The notes under the pieces are model-generated. The model was not told the DNA's origin, ran no database searches, and saw nothing but the letters and a program-made list of their open reading frames with translations. From Adhaeribacter aquaticus DSM 16391 (GTDB lineage Bacteria; Bacteroidota; Bacteroidia; Cytophagales; Hymenobacteraceae), in assembly GCF_000473365.1 (NCBI RefSeq), contig NZ_KI421517.1, positions 3,676,634 through 3,740,633 of the forward strand: DNA of 64,000 bases. The letters are read 5' to 3'. The position numbers were made by a program, and so were the translations under genes. Positions 16,664-26,002 of this stretch are shown here, in pieces. The first letter of the stretch is position 1; each line of letters begins with the position of its first letter.

Positions 16664-17452
16664 ATGAATTTAGGATTAAAAGATAAAATAATAATTGTAA
16701 CCGGTGGTGCTAAAGGAATTGGCGAAGGCATTGTAAAAGTATTAGCAGCTGAAGGAGCTATTCCGGTTATAGTTGGCAGAAGCGAAGATGATAACCTAAA
16801 AACAGTAGCCGCGATAGAAACCAGCGGAGGCCGCGCCTACCAGGTAGTAGCCGAATTAACCCAACCTGAGGCATCCGAAAAAGCAGTAAAGGAGGTGCTG
16901 GATCAGTTTGGCCGGATTGATGGCCTGGTGAATAATGCCGGCGTAAACGATGGAGTAGGTTTAGAGCAGGGTAATTACAATGATTTTATGGCTTCCCTGC
17001 ATAAAAATGTAGTGCATTATTACCTGATGGCTCATCATGCCTTGCCAGCCCTGAAAGCATCAAAAGGAGCTATTGTAAATATTACTTCTAAAGTTGCAGA
17101 TACCGGCCAGGGCGGAACTTCGGGGTACGCCGCTGCGAACGGCGGGCGCAATGCCCTAACCCGGGAGTGGGCCGTGGAGCTTTTAAAATATGGGATTCGG
17201 GTAAATGCCATTGTAGTGGCCGAATGCTGGACACCCTTATATGAAAGCTGGATAAAGACATTAGCTAACCCGGAAGAAAAACTGGCCGAGATAACCGCTA
17301 AGATTCCGCTGGAAAACCGGATGACTACCGCTGAGGAAATTGCCAATACGGCTGTTTTCTTATTATCTGAAAGGTCGAGCCATACTACCGGACAATTGTT
17401 GTATGTGGACGGGGGATATGTACATTTAGACCGGGCTTTGGCCAACGCTTAA
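16664..17452 (+). CDS. SDR dehydrogenase, probable L-fucose dehydrogenase (atypical YxxxN)
   Basis: Likely oxidises L-fucose to the lactone. The ATG at 16664 is chosen because the Rossmann motif TGGAKGIGEG begins 12 residues in; an upstream extension of 61 codons runs back inside the lactonase gene in another frame. Length 262. NNAG is present and Ser142 is the expected catalytic serine, but the active-site YxxxK motif reads Tyr155-Ala-Ala-Ala-Asn159, so the catalytic lysine is replaced by asparagine. The C-terminal VAECWTPLYESWIKT region is unlike the other SDR in this cluster. Position right after the lactonase supports the fucose dehydrogenase call. Confidence 0.75.
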   Translation: MNLGLKDKIIIVTGGAKGIGEGIVKVLAAEGAIPVIVGRSEDDNLKTVAAIETSGGRAYQVVAELTQPEASEKAVKEVLDQFGRIDGLVNNAGVNDGVGLEQGNYNDFMASLHKNVVHYYLMAHHALPALKASKGAIVNITSKVADTGQGGTSGYAAANGGRNALTREWAVELLKYGIRVNAIVVAECWTPLYESWIKTLANPEEKLAEITAKIPLENRMTTAEEIANTAVFLLSERSSHTTGQLLYVDGGYVHLDRALANA

Positions 17453-17470
17453 AAACACAAACTATTTTGT

Positions 17471-18850
17471 ATGAAAAAGCTTCTGGTATTGGGTCTGCTA
17501 CTGAATTTAAGTTTAATCAAAGTAGAAGCGCAAACTTATAAACCCAAATGGGAATCGTTGGATAAGCGGGAAACGCCTACCTGGTGGACAGATGCTAAAT
17601 TTGGTATTTTTATTCATTGGGGGCCTTATTCCGTACCGGCCTATGCCCCGGTAAATGAAGTAGAGGGCGTTTACGAAAAATACGCTGAGCATTACGAGAA
17701 CCGCTTATTGCAAAAAAATAAATTATTCACCGACCACCATAACCGTTATTTCGGCGAGAACTTTACTTACCAGGATTTTGCCCCGCAGTTTAAGGCCGAA
17801 TATTTTAATCCCGATGCCTGGGCCGATTTGTTTCAGAAAGCGGGTGCCAAATACGTAGTCCTTACTTCTAAACACCACGATGGATTTTCCCTTTGGCCCA
17901 GCGCCTTTAGCCCGCGGTGGAACAGTGTAGCCATAGGAGCCCACCGCGACCTGGCAGGTGATTTAACGGAAGCCGTCCGAAAAAAAGGCTTGCGTATGGG
18001 CTTTTATTATTCTTTGCTGGAATGGAATCATCCCCTTTACAAAACCGCCACCATTAACCAATGGGTAGAGGAGCATATGCTGCCCCAAATGAAAGAGCTG
18101 GTAATGGCTTATAAGCCGGAGGTGATTTTTTCGGATGGGGAGTGGGATTATGCTAGTAACCAATTTAAAAGTGAAAAATTTTTAGCCTGGCTTTACAACG
18201 AATCGCCGGTGAAGCAGACTGTAGTGGTCAATGACCGTTGGGGCAAAGAAACCCGGAGTAAACACGGCGATTACTATACTACTGAGTACGACTTAGTAGG
18301 AGATAAATTGGGTTTTGGGGATAAAGCTACCCACCCGTGGGAAGAGAGCCGGGGTATTGGAACTTCGTACGGGTACAACCGCTTCGAAACTACCGACCAT
18401 TATTTTACCTCTAAACAGCTAATAGATTTGCTGATTGATAAGGTAAGCAATGGCGGTAATTTATTGCTTAATATTGGTCCTAAAGCGGATGGTCTGATTC
18501 CGGTAATTATGCAGGAACGATTGCTGGATATGGGGGCCTGGCTGAAAGTAAATGGGGCCGCCATTTACGGAACCACAGCCTGGGACAAAAGGCCCAAGAA
18601 CAGGAAAGATCAAACTGTTTATTATACCGTGAAAGGAAACGATTTGTATGTTATCTGCACCAAATGGCCGGAAAATTCCATTGCAGTACCTGGCATTAGT
18701 CAAGCCGGTAAGGTAAATATGTTGGGAACTAATAAGGAAGTAAAATACGATTTAAAAAATAATACACTCACCATTACAGCACCGGAGCTTAATCCGGCTA
18801 CTATTCCCTGTAATCATGCCTGGGTATTCCGCGTAGCAAATTTTAAATAG
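17471..18850 (+). CDS. Alpha-L-fucosidase, GH29
   Basis: Exported retaining fucosidase of 459 residues that would release L-fucose from glycans. A signal peptide (about 1-20, ending KVEAQ) precedes the GH29 catalytic barrel: KFGIFIHWGPYSVPAY (about 43-58), KYVVLTSKHHDGFSLWPS (around 130-147), and PEVIFSDGEWDY with the nucleophile at Asp222. LLNIGPKADG near residue 335 is also characteristic. A C-terminal beta-sandwich completes the protein. It starts 18 bases after the dehydrogenase and is the entry enzyme for the catabolic genes around it. Confidence 0.94.
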   Translation: MKKLLVLGLLLNLSLIKVEAQTYKPKWESLDKRETPTWWTDAKFGIFIHWGPYSVPAYAPVNEVEGVYEKYAEHYENRLLQKNKLFTDHHNRYFGENFTYQDFAPQFKAEYFNPDAWADLFQKAGAKYVVLTSKHHDGFSLWPSAFSPRWNSVAIGAHRDLAGDLTEAVRKKGLRMGFYYSLLEWNHPLYKTATINQWVEEHMLPQMKELVMAYKPEVIFSDGEWDYASNQFKSEKFLAWLYNESPVKQTVVVNDRWGKETRSKHGDYYTTEYDLVGDKLGFGDKATHPWEESRGIGTSYGYNRFETTDHYFTSKQLIDLLIDKVSNGGNLLLNIGPKADGLIPVIMQERLLDMGAWLKVNGAAIYGTTAWDKRPKNRKDQTVYYTVKGNDLYVICTKWPENSIAVPGISQAGKVNMLGTNKEVKYDLKNNTLTITAPELNPATIPCNHAWVFRVANFK

Positions 18851-19261
18851 CAGTACTGTTTTTTTGAATCTTGATTAGCAAGAAAAGCAGCCCATGAAAA
18901 TTTTAGTTTAATCCGACTAAGCCAGTTCAATTTCAGGAGATAAAAATATATCGTTTCGAAATTTAGCATCTGGAGGCTGCTTTATCATCATCGAGTAGTA
19001 AAAGGAAATTTTGGTTTTAATTATCCGAAGTTTCATAAACGGGTAGCAAACGTAATGAGCAGTTGTAATGCTACTGGGGAAGATGTTGAATTAGTAATAG
19101 CGGCTATGAAGACAGGAAAAGTAATTGGCTAATTATATAAAACATATAAAATTTGATCAGGTTATTCTAAATTGCCGGGCTGGTTATATTTTAAATATTG
19201 GGCTCAAAAGTAAGGGTTTAAATACAGGAAAAGTAAATAAGTAGAAATAGTACATTATAAA
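18851..19261. other. Gap between fucosidase and dehydratase genes
   Basis: 411 bases without an intact gene. The central part holds a start-less open stretch that reads like the end of a protein (18944-19132, listed separately). No strong hairpin or exact -7 box was seen, so whether the dehydratase gene is co-transcribed with the fucosidase is unclear. Confidence 0.5.
18944..19132 (+). pseudogene. Possible 62-codon gene relic
   Basis: Open frame between a TAA at 18941 and a TAA at 19130 with no start codon near its beginning. The translation has coding-like composition (YHHRVVKGNFGFNYPKFHKR, then VMSSCNATGEDVELVIAAMK) and ends in GKVIG. It resembles the C-terminal end of an enzyme; a medium-chain dehydrogenase is one guess from the KGNFG stretch. 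I do not recognise the family. It may be the remains of another catabolic gene of the fucose cluster. Confidence 0.3.
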
Positions 19262-20914
19262 ATGAAAAATCAAATTGTAAAAATTCATCCCCAGGACAAT
19301 GTACTGGTTGCCTTAACGGATTTATGCGCCGGGCAAACCGTTAGGTTAGGGGAGGAAGAATATTTAGTAAAAGAAGCCATACCAGCTAAACATAAATTTG
19401 CCGCTGTAGATTTGCCAGGAGGTTCGGAGGTATTCATGTATGGCGTTTTGGTAGGAAAAACTCAAAGCGAAATAATAGCCGGTGGCTTGATTTCTACAGC
19501 AAATGTAAAACATGCGGCCAATACCTTTACAATCCGGGAGCGCAAAACGGATTGGGTAAAGCCAGATGTTTCTAAATGGGAAAATAGAACTTTTATGGGT
19601 TTCCAGCGCTCCGACGGGAGTGTGGGTACCGCAAATTACTGGCTGGTATTACCCATGGTATTTTGCGAAAACCGGAATCTGGAAGTACTACAGGAGGCAT
19701 TGGTGAATGATCTGGGATACGGACGCAACCAGGTATACCAAACGCAGGCTAAGCAATTGGTAGACCTGTATAAAGCCGGAAAAAGTGTCGAAGAAATATT
19801 ACAAATTGATCTGCAGGTAAACTACAGCGAACCCAAAACAAGTCGCTTATTTCCGAACGTAGATGGCATTAAATTCCTGACGCACGAAGGTGGCTGTGGT
19901 GGAACCAGACAGGATGCCCAAGCACTTTGCGGTTTATTAGCTGGTTATATTACCCATCCTAACGTGGCCGGCGCAACGGTACTTAGTTTAGGGTGCCAGA
20001 ATGCTCAGGTTAGTATGCTGCAGGACGAAATTAAAAAACGATCTGCTGCCTTTGATAAACCTTTGTTCATCCTGGACCAGCAAACTATTGGTAAAGAATC
20101 AGCGCTTTTATCGGAAGCCATAAAACAAACTTTTGCGGGGTTGATTTTAGCTAATCAGATCGAACGCCAGCCAGCGCCACTAAGTAAATTATGTATTGGC
20201 CTGGAATGTGGTGGTTCCGATGGCTTCTCCGGAATATCAGCTAACCCGGCTATTGGTTATACTTCCGATTTATTAGTAGCCTTAGGTGGCTCCGTAATAT
20301 TATCGGAATTTCCGGAGTTATGCGGGGTAGAGCAGGAACTGAGTGACCGGTGTGTAGATACTCAAAATGCAGAACGGTTTTCGCAATTAATGCAAAGTTA
20401 TAGCCAACGGGCGCAAGCCGTGGGATCGGGTTTTGATATGAATCCATCGCCAGGTAATATAAAAGATGGCTTGATAACAGATGCTATAAAATCGGCGGGA
20501 GCGGCTAAAAAAGGAGGAACCTCCCCGGTTACGGCTGTACTGGATTACCCGGAAAAAGTAACCAGTCCTGGTTTAAACTTATTGTGTACGCCGGGTAACG
20601 ATGTGGAATCTACTACCGCTGAAGTAGCCTCCGGAGCTAATGTGGTTTTGTTTACTACCGGTTTAGGTACGCCTACCGGTAACCCCATTGCACCTGTAGT
20701 AAAGGTTGCCACAAACAGCAAGTTGTTTAATAGGATGCGTGATATTATGGATGTAAATACCGGTACTATTATAGAGGGTGAGGAAACCATTGAGGAAGTT
20801 GGGGAACGTATTTTGGAATATGTAATTGGGGTGGCTAGCGGGGAAATAGAAGTAGCTGCGGTTCGCCACGGACAAGATGATTTTATTCCTTGGAAGAGGG
20901 GAGTTTCTTTGTAA
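19262..20914 (+). CDS. UxaA-family (altronate/galactarate-type) dehydratase, candidate L-fuconate dehydratase
   Basis: 550-residue iron-dependent sugar-acid dehydratase family member. An N-terminal SAF domain (about 1-90) is joined to the UxaA catalytic domain: MGFQRSDGSVGTANYW (about 118-133), THEGGCGGTRQDA (near 206), LGCQNAQ, GLECGGSDGFSGISANPA (about 318-335), and a C-terminal CTPGNDVESTTAEVASGA region. The conserved Cys and His residues of the family are present. Classical members dehydrate D-altronate, but this gene lies in a fucose cluster. The C. jejuni fucose locus likewise carries split uxaA-like genes. I infer that it dehydrates L-fuconate to 2-keto-3-deoxy-L-fuconate. Confidence 0.8.
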   Translation: MKNQIVKIHPQDNVLVALTDLCAGQTVRLGEEEYLVKEAIPAKHKFAAVDLPGGSEVFMYGVLVGKTQSEIIAGGLISTANVKHAANTFTIRERKTDWVKPDVSKWENRTFMGFQRSDGSVGTANYWLVLPMVFCENRNLEVLQEALVNDLGYGRNQVYQTQAKQLVDLYKAGKSVEEILQIDLQVNYSEPKTSRLFPNVDGIKFLTHEGGCGGTRQDAQALCGLLAGYITHPNVAGATVLSLGCQNAQVSMLQDEIKKRSAAFDKPLFILDQQTIGKESALLSEAIKQTFAGLILANQIERQPAPLSKLCIGLECGGSDGFSGISANPAIGYTSDLLVALGGSVILSEFPELCGVEQELSDRCVDTQNAERFSQLMQSYSQRAQAVGSGFDMNPSPGNIKDGLITDAIKSAGAAKKGGTSPVTAVLDYPEKVTSPGLNLLCTPGNDVESTTAEVASGANVVLFTTGLGTPTGNPIAPVVKVATNSKLFNRMRDIMDVNTGTIIEGEETIEEVGERILEYVIGVASGEIEVAAVRHGQDDFIPWKRGVSL

Positions 20915-20970
20915 AAATCAGGTGTTTATAATGTTTTATTCAAGCTTTAATTTATATAAAAACTTAGTTA

Positions 20971-22062
20971 ATGCGTTTTAATTCTTTCATTCTACAAATA
21001 TTTTTTCTGCTATTATTTTTAAGCCAAACCAAGGCCCAAACCAAAAATTTTATCAGTCATAAAAGCACTAACATTAGGTACGAAGGCCGGATAGGGACAA
21101 AAGAAAATAAAGCCGCTGAGCTTTACTGGTCGGGTACTTCTATTAAAGTTAATTTTAAAGGCACTGGGTTAAAAGCTTTAATGCAACATAACACCCGCGA
21201 TAATTTTTATAATATTATTATCGATGGCAAAGACATAGTTAAAATTAATCCTGATACAGCTAAAAAGTTTTATATGCTTGCCAGTAATTTAAAACCAGGT
21301 AACCATACTTTAGAGATTTACAAGATTACCGAATGGGATAAAGGCCGCGCCTGGTTTTATGGTTTGGAGTTAGATAAGGGCACTAAGTTATTAGCAGCCC
21401 CTCCGGCTAAAAAAAGAAAGATAGAGTTCTATGGCAATTCCATAACCTGTGGCTATGGGGCTTTGGATTACAGCGGTAATGATTCGGGTGCTGGTCAGTT
21501 TGAGAATAACTATTTATCCTATGCTGCTTTAACTGCCCGGCATTTTAATGCCGAAGCGAATTACATAGCTAAAAGTGGAATCGGCATTACGGTTAGCTGG
21601 TTTCCTTTAACGATGCCCGAAATGTATGATCGCATCGACCCGCAGGATCCGCAAAGCAAGTGGGATTTTGCGCAGTATACGCCCGATATAGTAGTTGTAA
21701 ATTTGTTTCAGAACGATTCCTGGCTGGTAAACCGGCCCGAGCACGAACAGTTTAAAGCCCGTTTTGGCAGCAAAGGACCCGAAGAAGAAACCATTGTAAC
21801 TGCTTATTACCAGTTTGTAAAAGCCCTTCGGGAAAAATACCCACAGGCCCATATTATATGTGCACTGGGTAACATGGATGCGACGAAGGAAGGGGCACCA
21901 TGGCCGGGGTACATTACAAGTGCGGTTGCCCGCCTGAATGATAAAAAAATGTATACCCACTTTTTCCCTTATAAAAATACTCCCGGCCATCCGAGAGTAG
22001 AAGAGCAAAAAGCAATGGGCGATAGTTTGATAGGTTTTATTGAAAAGAATATAAAATGGTAA
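20971..22062 (+). CDS. CE2-like two-domain SGNH esterase
   Basis: Exported carbohydrate esterase of 363 residues. After a signal peptide (about 1-22, ending TKAQ) there is a jelly-roll domain (about 30-145), then an SGNH hydrolase domain beginning at EFYGNSITCGYG, whose Ser in GNSIT is the nucleophile. An NLFQNDSW block and the C-terminal NTPGHPRVEEQ (catalytic His) complete the set. This layout matches carbohydrate esterase family 2 (acetyl esterases). It is the last gene of the fucose cluster and is followed by a strong terminator, so removal of O-acetyl groups from fucosylated glycans is a reasonable guess. Confidence 0.75.
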   Translation: MRFNSFILQIFFLLLFLSQTKAQTKNFISHKSTNIRYEGRIGTKENKAAELYWSGTSIKVNFKGTGLKALMQHNTRDNFYNIIIDGKDIVKINPDTAKKFYMLASNLKPGNHTLEIYKITEWDKGRAWFYGLELDKGTKLLAAPPAKKRKIEFYGNSITCGYGALDYSGNDSGAGQFENNYLSYAALTARHFNAEANYIAKSGIGITVSWFPLTMPEMYDRIDPQDPQSKWDFAQYTPDIVVVNLFQNDSWLVNRPEHEQFKARFGSKGPEEETIVTAYYQFVKALREKYPQAHIICALGNMDATKEGAPWPGYITSAVARLNDKKMYTHFFPYKNTPGHPRVEEQKAMGDSLIGFIEKNIKW

Positions 22063-22130
22063 ATTTGAAAATTTTAAGCTATTAATTGAGCTTATAAATT
22101 CCGTATTTAAGCTTTTTACTGGGAGTTAAC

Positions 22131-22173
22131 AAACAAAACACCAAGGCTCAAAAATGGTCTTGGCGTTTTGTTT
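22131..22173 (+). terminator. Terminator after the fucose cluster
   Basis: Fifteen-base arms at 22131-22145 and 22159-22173 pair with one internal mismatch (AAACAAAAC-CCAAG with CTTGG-GTTTTGTTT) around a 13-base loop. The T-rich 3' arm supplies a U-run. It lies 69 bases after the esterase stop and separates the fucose cluster from the potassium-transport genes. Confidence 0.75.
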
Positions 22174-22252
22174 ATCCGTTGGGGAATAGTATGTAAAGGA
22201 ATGAGTTCAAAAGTTATATAGGGCTAAGAAAGGAATATTACTTATGTATATA

Positions 22253-22260
22253 TACTTTTG
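22253..22260 (+). promoter_or_regulatory. Bacteroidota-type -7 box upstream of trkH
   Basis: TACTTTTG matches TAnnTTTG exactly, 60 bases before the TrkH start and after the previous terminator. No good -33 element is visible. The predicted leader is about 53 nt. Confidence 0.45.
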
Positions 22261-22319
22261 CGACCAGGCAACTATATTAATGTTGGGTTAATATATGATT
22301 AGGCCTTATTTTTTACTAA

Positions 22320-24140
22320 ATGCTTAAGAGATTCAACAAAGGTAAAAGTTTAAACTACCTCGAGGAAAACCGGTCCCGCTTATTACATTATATTCATAAT
22401 ATCTTATTCTACCTTAGCTTAGGTGGGCTGGCTTTCGTTTTTTTTGATGTGGGTTTTGTGCATGACCCGGAAAATAAACCTTTTTTCAGCGCTTTTTATG
22501 ATTATTATACCTTAGGCATCCTGGTTGTTTTATTAGTCCGGCTTTTTTTAATAAACAGGGCCAGTATAAGAAAAGGTTGGTTTATTGGAGAAGTAATTGT
22601 TGTGCTTTGGTTAACGGCAGGTTTTGTTTCACAACTATTTTCTCATATTCTGCCGGCAGCCAGTACCTTGGGAGCCGCCTATTTACGGCACAATATTCTT
22701 ACTACTGGCATTATATTCTATATTTTTCTGATTGAGCTTTCCCGCAGATCAGCCTTTTTGTACCAAACCAAGTTTAGCCCCACCTTGCTGTTTATTGGTA
22801 GTTTTATTTTGCTGATATTTTTGGGTACGGGATTATTAATGTTGCCACGGGCCACAGTTGGCGGTATTTCTTCTCTGGATGCCTTATTTACTGCGGCTAG
22901 TGCTGTTTGTGTTACCGGGTTAATAGTAGTTGATACAGCTACCTACTTTACCACTTTTGGTAAGGTAATTATTTTAATCCTGATTCAATTAGGAGGATTG
23001 GGTATAATGACATTTACCAGTTTTCTTGGGCTATTTTTTCAGAAAAGGTCCACCTTCCAGAGCCAGTTATTTTTTCAGAACCTGGTTAACGAAGAAAACC
23101 TGGGCCAAACCATGCATACCTTGGTAAACATTATTAAAATTACCTTACTTATAGAAGCTACCGGCGCTTTATTCGTTTTCTTAAGTATAAGTCCGGAAGC
23201 CATACCGGACATTAGGGACCGGGTAGGATTTTCTGTCTTTCATTCCGTTTCTGCTTTTTGTAATGCCGGATTTTCAACCTTAACAGATGGGTTATATGAT
23301 TTCAATTTCCGTTTTGCTTATTTATTTCAACTTATTATAATTGGGTTAATAATTTTTGGTGGACTTGGTTTTCCTGTAATTACCAATATTATTCGGGTTA
23401 TAAAACAGTTCTTGCTGAATTGGCAGCGGAAAGTACTTTATCGGGAGCCTTATCGCCATACTTCTCATTTATTAACCGTACACACCAAAATTGTATTAGT
23501 TACCACGGGCCTGCTTATTCTGGTAGGGGCTATTCTGTATTTCATGACGGAGGCAAACAGTACGTTGCGCGAGCATACCGGGGTAGGTAAAGTAGTCTCG
23601 GCTTTATTTGGTTCTGTTACTCCTCGTACTGCCGGCTTCAATACCGTAAATATGGCTCAGTTAACGGTGCCTACTATTCTTATCTACCTGCTTTTAATGT
23701 GGATTGGCGGATCACCGGCCTCTACTGGCGGCGGTATTAAAACTACTACGTTTGCCGTAGCCGTTTTAAATGTTTTTGCCATAGCCCGCGGGAAAGAAAG
23801 ACTGGAAGTTTACAGACGGGAAATAAAATCAAAATCGGTGCGGCAGGCCTTTGCCGTTATGTTGCTGTCTTTCCTGGTTATTGGTTTGGCTACTTTCTTT
23901 ATTCTGTATTTTAACCCGGAGCAACAGGTTATTAAAGTAGCTTTTGAGGCTTTCTCGGCTTATAGTACTGTTGGTTTAAGTTTAGGAATTACGGCCGAAT
24001 TAAGTCCTATGAGTAGATTGGTCGTTATTATTACTATGTTTTTGGGCAGAATAGGTACTTTTACCCTGATTGCAGGAATGGTTACCAGGGTAAAATCTAT
24101 GAGTTACCGGTACCCAGCCGAAAGTATTATCATCACTTAA
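22320..24140 (+). CDS. TrkH/KtrB-family potassium uptake channel subunit
   Basis: Inner-membrane K+ (or Na+-coupled K+) transporter of 606 residues, about 120 longer than E. coli TrkH because of extra N-terminal membrane helices (residues 25-150), as is common in Bacteroidota. The four selectivity-filter repeats are visible: SAVCVTGLIV (Gly200), SAFCNAGFST (Gly317), VTPRTAGFNT and YSTVGLSLG. The RCK-domain partner gene starts 16 bases downstream, so the two form one operon. The filter Gly residues indicate an active channel. Confidence 0.93.
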   Translation: MLKRFNKGKSLNYLEENRSRLLHYIHNILFYLSLGGLAFVFFDVGFVHDPENKPFFSAFYDYYTLGILVVLLVRLFLINRASIRKGWFIGEVIVVLWLTAGFVSQLFSHILPAASTLGAAYLRHNILTTGIIFYIFLIELSRRSAFLYQTKFSPTLLFIGSFILLIFLGTGLLMLPRATVGGISSLDALFTAASAVCVTGLIVVDTATYFTTFGKVIILILIQLGGLGIMTFTSFLGLFFQKRSTFQSQLFFQNLVNEENLGQTMHTLVNIIKITLLIEATGALFVFLSISPEAIPDIRDRVGFSVFHSVSAFCNAGFSTLTDGLYDFNFRFAYLFQLIIIGLIIFGGLGFPVITNIIRVIKQFLLNWQRKVLYREPYRHTSHLLTVHTKIVLVTTGLLILVGAILYFMTEANSTLREHTGVGKVVSALFGSVTPRTAGFNTVNMAQLTVPTILIYLLLMWIGGSPASTGGGIKTTTFAVAVLNVFAIARGKERLEVYRREIKSKSVRQAFAVMLLSFLVIGLATFFILYFNPEQQVIKVAFEAFSAYSTVGLSLGITAELSPMSRLVVIITMFLGRIGTFTLIAGMVTRVKSMSYRYPAESIIIT

Positions 24141-24155
24141 AGTAAAGTTAAACAA

Positions 24156-24836
24156 ATGCGGTTTATTATTATTGGATTAGGTTATTTTGGTTCTTCTCTA
24201 TCAAAAAAATTAACCGAAATGGGCCATGAAGTTATTGCAATAGATAATGACATGACTAAAGTAAACATGTACAAAGATGAGATAACGCATACTGTTTGCA
24301 TGGATGCCAAAGATATTCAGGCTTTAGGTACCTTACCTCTTGCCGATACCGATATTGTGCTGGTGGGGATTGGAGAAGATTTTGGAGCCTCGGTTATGGC
24401 AGTAGCTAATTTTAAACAATTAAAAGTAAATAAATTGATTGGCCGGGCTATTTCACCGTTGCACAAAACTGTTCTGGAAGCTATTGGAGTGGACCGCATT
24501 ATTTTACCGGAACAGGAATTTGCCGAAAGGCTAGCTAAAAGCCTTGATATGCGGGGTTATATTGATTCATTTGATATTACAGAAGATTATAACATAATTG
24601 AAGCCAGGGTACCGCCTCGGTATGTGGGGCAAACCATAGAAGCGGCCAATTTCAGGAAAAAATACAACGTAAACGTAGTGACCATAATACGGGAAAAAGA
24701 AGGTAAAAATATATTTGGTAAAGCCCATAATAAGCCATTTGCCATTGGTGTAGTAAGTCCTAGTACTGTTTTTGAGCCAGACGATATTTTAGTTTTGTTT
24801 GGCAACCTAAACGATATAGATAAATTGCTTCAGTAA
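24156..24836 (+). CDS. TrkA/KtrA-type RCK regulatory subunit of the potassium channel
   Basis: Cytoplasmic gating subunit of 226 residues. The N-terminal Rossmann domain (RFIIIGLGYFGSSLSKKL, acidic IDND at about residue 31) binds NAD(H) or ATP. The C-terminal ~85 residues form the RCK_C domain. One RCK unit, as in KtrA, rather than the duplicated form in E. coli TrkA. It is immediately downstream of the channel gene with no room for a promoter. Confidence 0.9.
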   Translation: MRFIIIGLGYFGSSLSKKLTEMGHEVIAIDNDMTKVNMYKDEITHTVCMDAKDIQALGTLPLADTDIVLVGIGEDFGASVMAVANFKQLKVNKLIGRAISPLHKTVLEAIGVDRIILPEQEFAERLAKSLDMRGYIDSFDITEDYNIIEARVPPRYVGQTIEAANFRKKYNVNVVTIIREKEGKNIFGKAHNKPFAIGVVSPSTVFEPDDILVLFGNLNDIDKLLQ

Positions 24837-25066
24837 ATTATTAAATCCTCATTTCTAATTAAAGACACTTCTATAACCGGTACAGGATTAGCTTTTAGCA
24901 GACAAATCCTGCAGCGGTATAAGCTTTTATAAATTACTTTTCCCCTTACTTAAATAGTATTAGATAATATTAATATTTCGTAGGTTGTAAGGCTACTAAT
25001 ATTTTGGTATGTTAGCTAACTTAGAAGTAAGTTTCCCTGATGATACACTCACCTAAAAAAGCTTAT

Positions 25067-26002
25067 ATGAACATCGTTTTCCTGGATACCAAAACAATGG
25101 GGGAAGTGCCTAACCTACACTTACTGGAACAATTTGGAAAGGTTACTTATTATAAAACCACCACACCCGAGCAAACAGCTAACCGAATAAAAGAAGCAAA
25201 TATTTTGATATCTAATAAAGTAGTTCTTAACCGGGAGCATATTCAGGAGGCTCCGGATTTAAAGCTGATATGTGTAGCGGCTACTGGAACTAATAATATA
25301 GATAAAGCGGCTGCGGAGGAAAGAGGTATCCCAGTTTTAAATGCTGTAGATTATTCTACAGCAAGTGTAGCGCAGGTAACCTTTGCTTTATTGTTGCAAT
25401 TGCTGAATAATATCTCTTATTTTAATAATTATGTTAAACAGGGTGAGTATTCTCAAAGTGATATTTTTACCCATTTAGGTAGAAATTTTTGGGAAATAAA
25501 TGGTAAACGTTTTGGTGTTATTGGACTGGGTAATATTGGCAGACAAGTAGCCAGCATTGCAGCAGCATTTGGAGCTGAAGTAGTTTATTTTTCTGCTTCC
25601 GGTCAGAATAATCAGCAACCTTATTTAAGACTGGAATTAGAGGAATTTTTGCGTACCTCTGATATTGTTTCTATTCATGCTCCTTTAAATCAGTTTACGG
25701 CTAACCTGATTACTTATGAGCGATTAAAACTTATGAAAAATACTGCTTTACTTTTAAATGCCGGTAGGGGCGGAATTATAATCGAAGCAGATTTAGCCAG
25801 GGCTATCGACGAAGGTTTGATAGGTGGTGCGGCCATAGATGTTTTTGAAAAAGAACCTATCCGAGCAAATAACCCTTTGCTTCAGGTTAAAGATCAGGAG
25901 AAATTGATTTTAACGCCACATATTGCCTGGGCCAGTATGGAATCCAGAACCTTATTAATGGAGAAGATTGCAGCCAATATTTCGCAATTTCTGAATCAGT
26001 AA
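25067..26002 (+). CDS. D-2-hydroxyacid dehydrogenase
   Basis: NAD-dependent dehydrogenase of the D-isomer family, 311 residues from the chosen ATG at 25067 (MNIVFLDTKTMGEV). An in-frame ATG at 25040 would add nine polar residues. The nucleotide-binding motif FGVIGLGNIGRQVA is near residue 150. The catalytic set is complete: Arg in NAGRGG, Glu in VFEKEP and His in LTPHIAWAS. Likely substrates are glycerate, hydroxypyruvate or another 2-keto acid; the specificity cannot be fixed. It stands alone between a potassium operon and a FUSC gene. Confidence 0.85.
   Translation: MNIVFLDTKTMGEVPNLHLLEQFGKVTYYKTTTPEQTANRIKEANILISNKVVLNREHIQEAPDLKLICVAATGTNNIDKAAAEERGIPVLNAVDYSTASVAQVTFALLLQLLNNISYFNNYVKQGEYSQSDIFTHLGRNFWEINGKRFGVIGLGNIGRQVASIAAAFGAEVVYFSASGQNNQQPYLRLELEEFLRTSDIVSIHAPLNQFTANLITYERLKLMKNTALLLNAGRGGIIIEADLARAIDEGLIGGAAIDVFEKEPIRANNPLLQVKDQEKLILTPHIAWASMESRTLLMEKIAANISQFLNQ

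Noticed and set aside
19262-20914. Genuine altronate dehydratase (uxaA) for hexuronate breakdown
   Set aside because: No other hexuronate genes are present; the fucose neighbours make L-fuconate a better guess.
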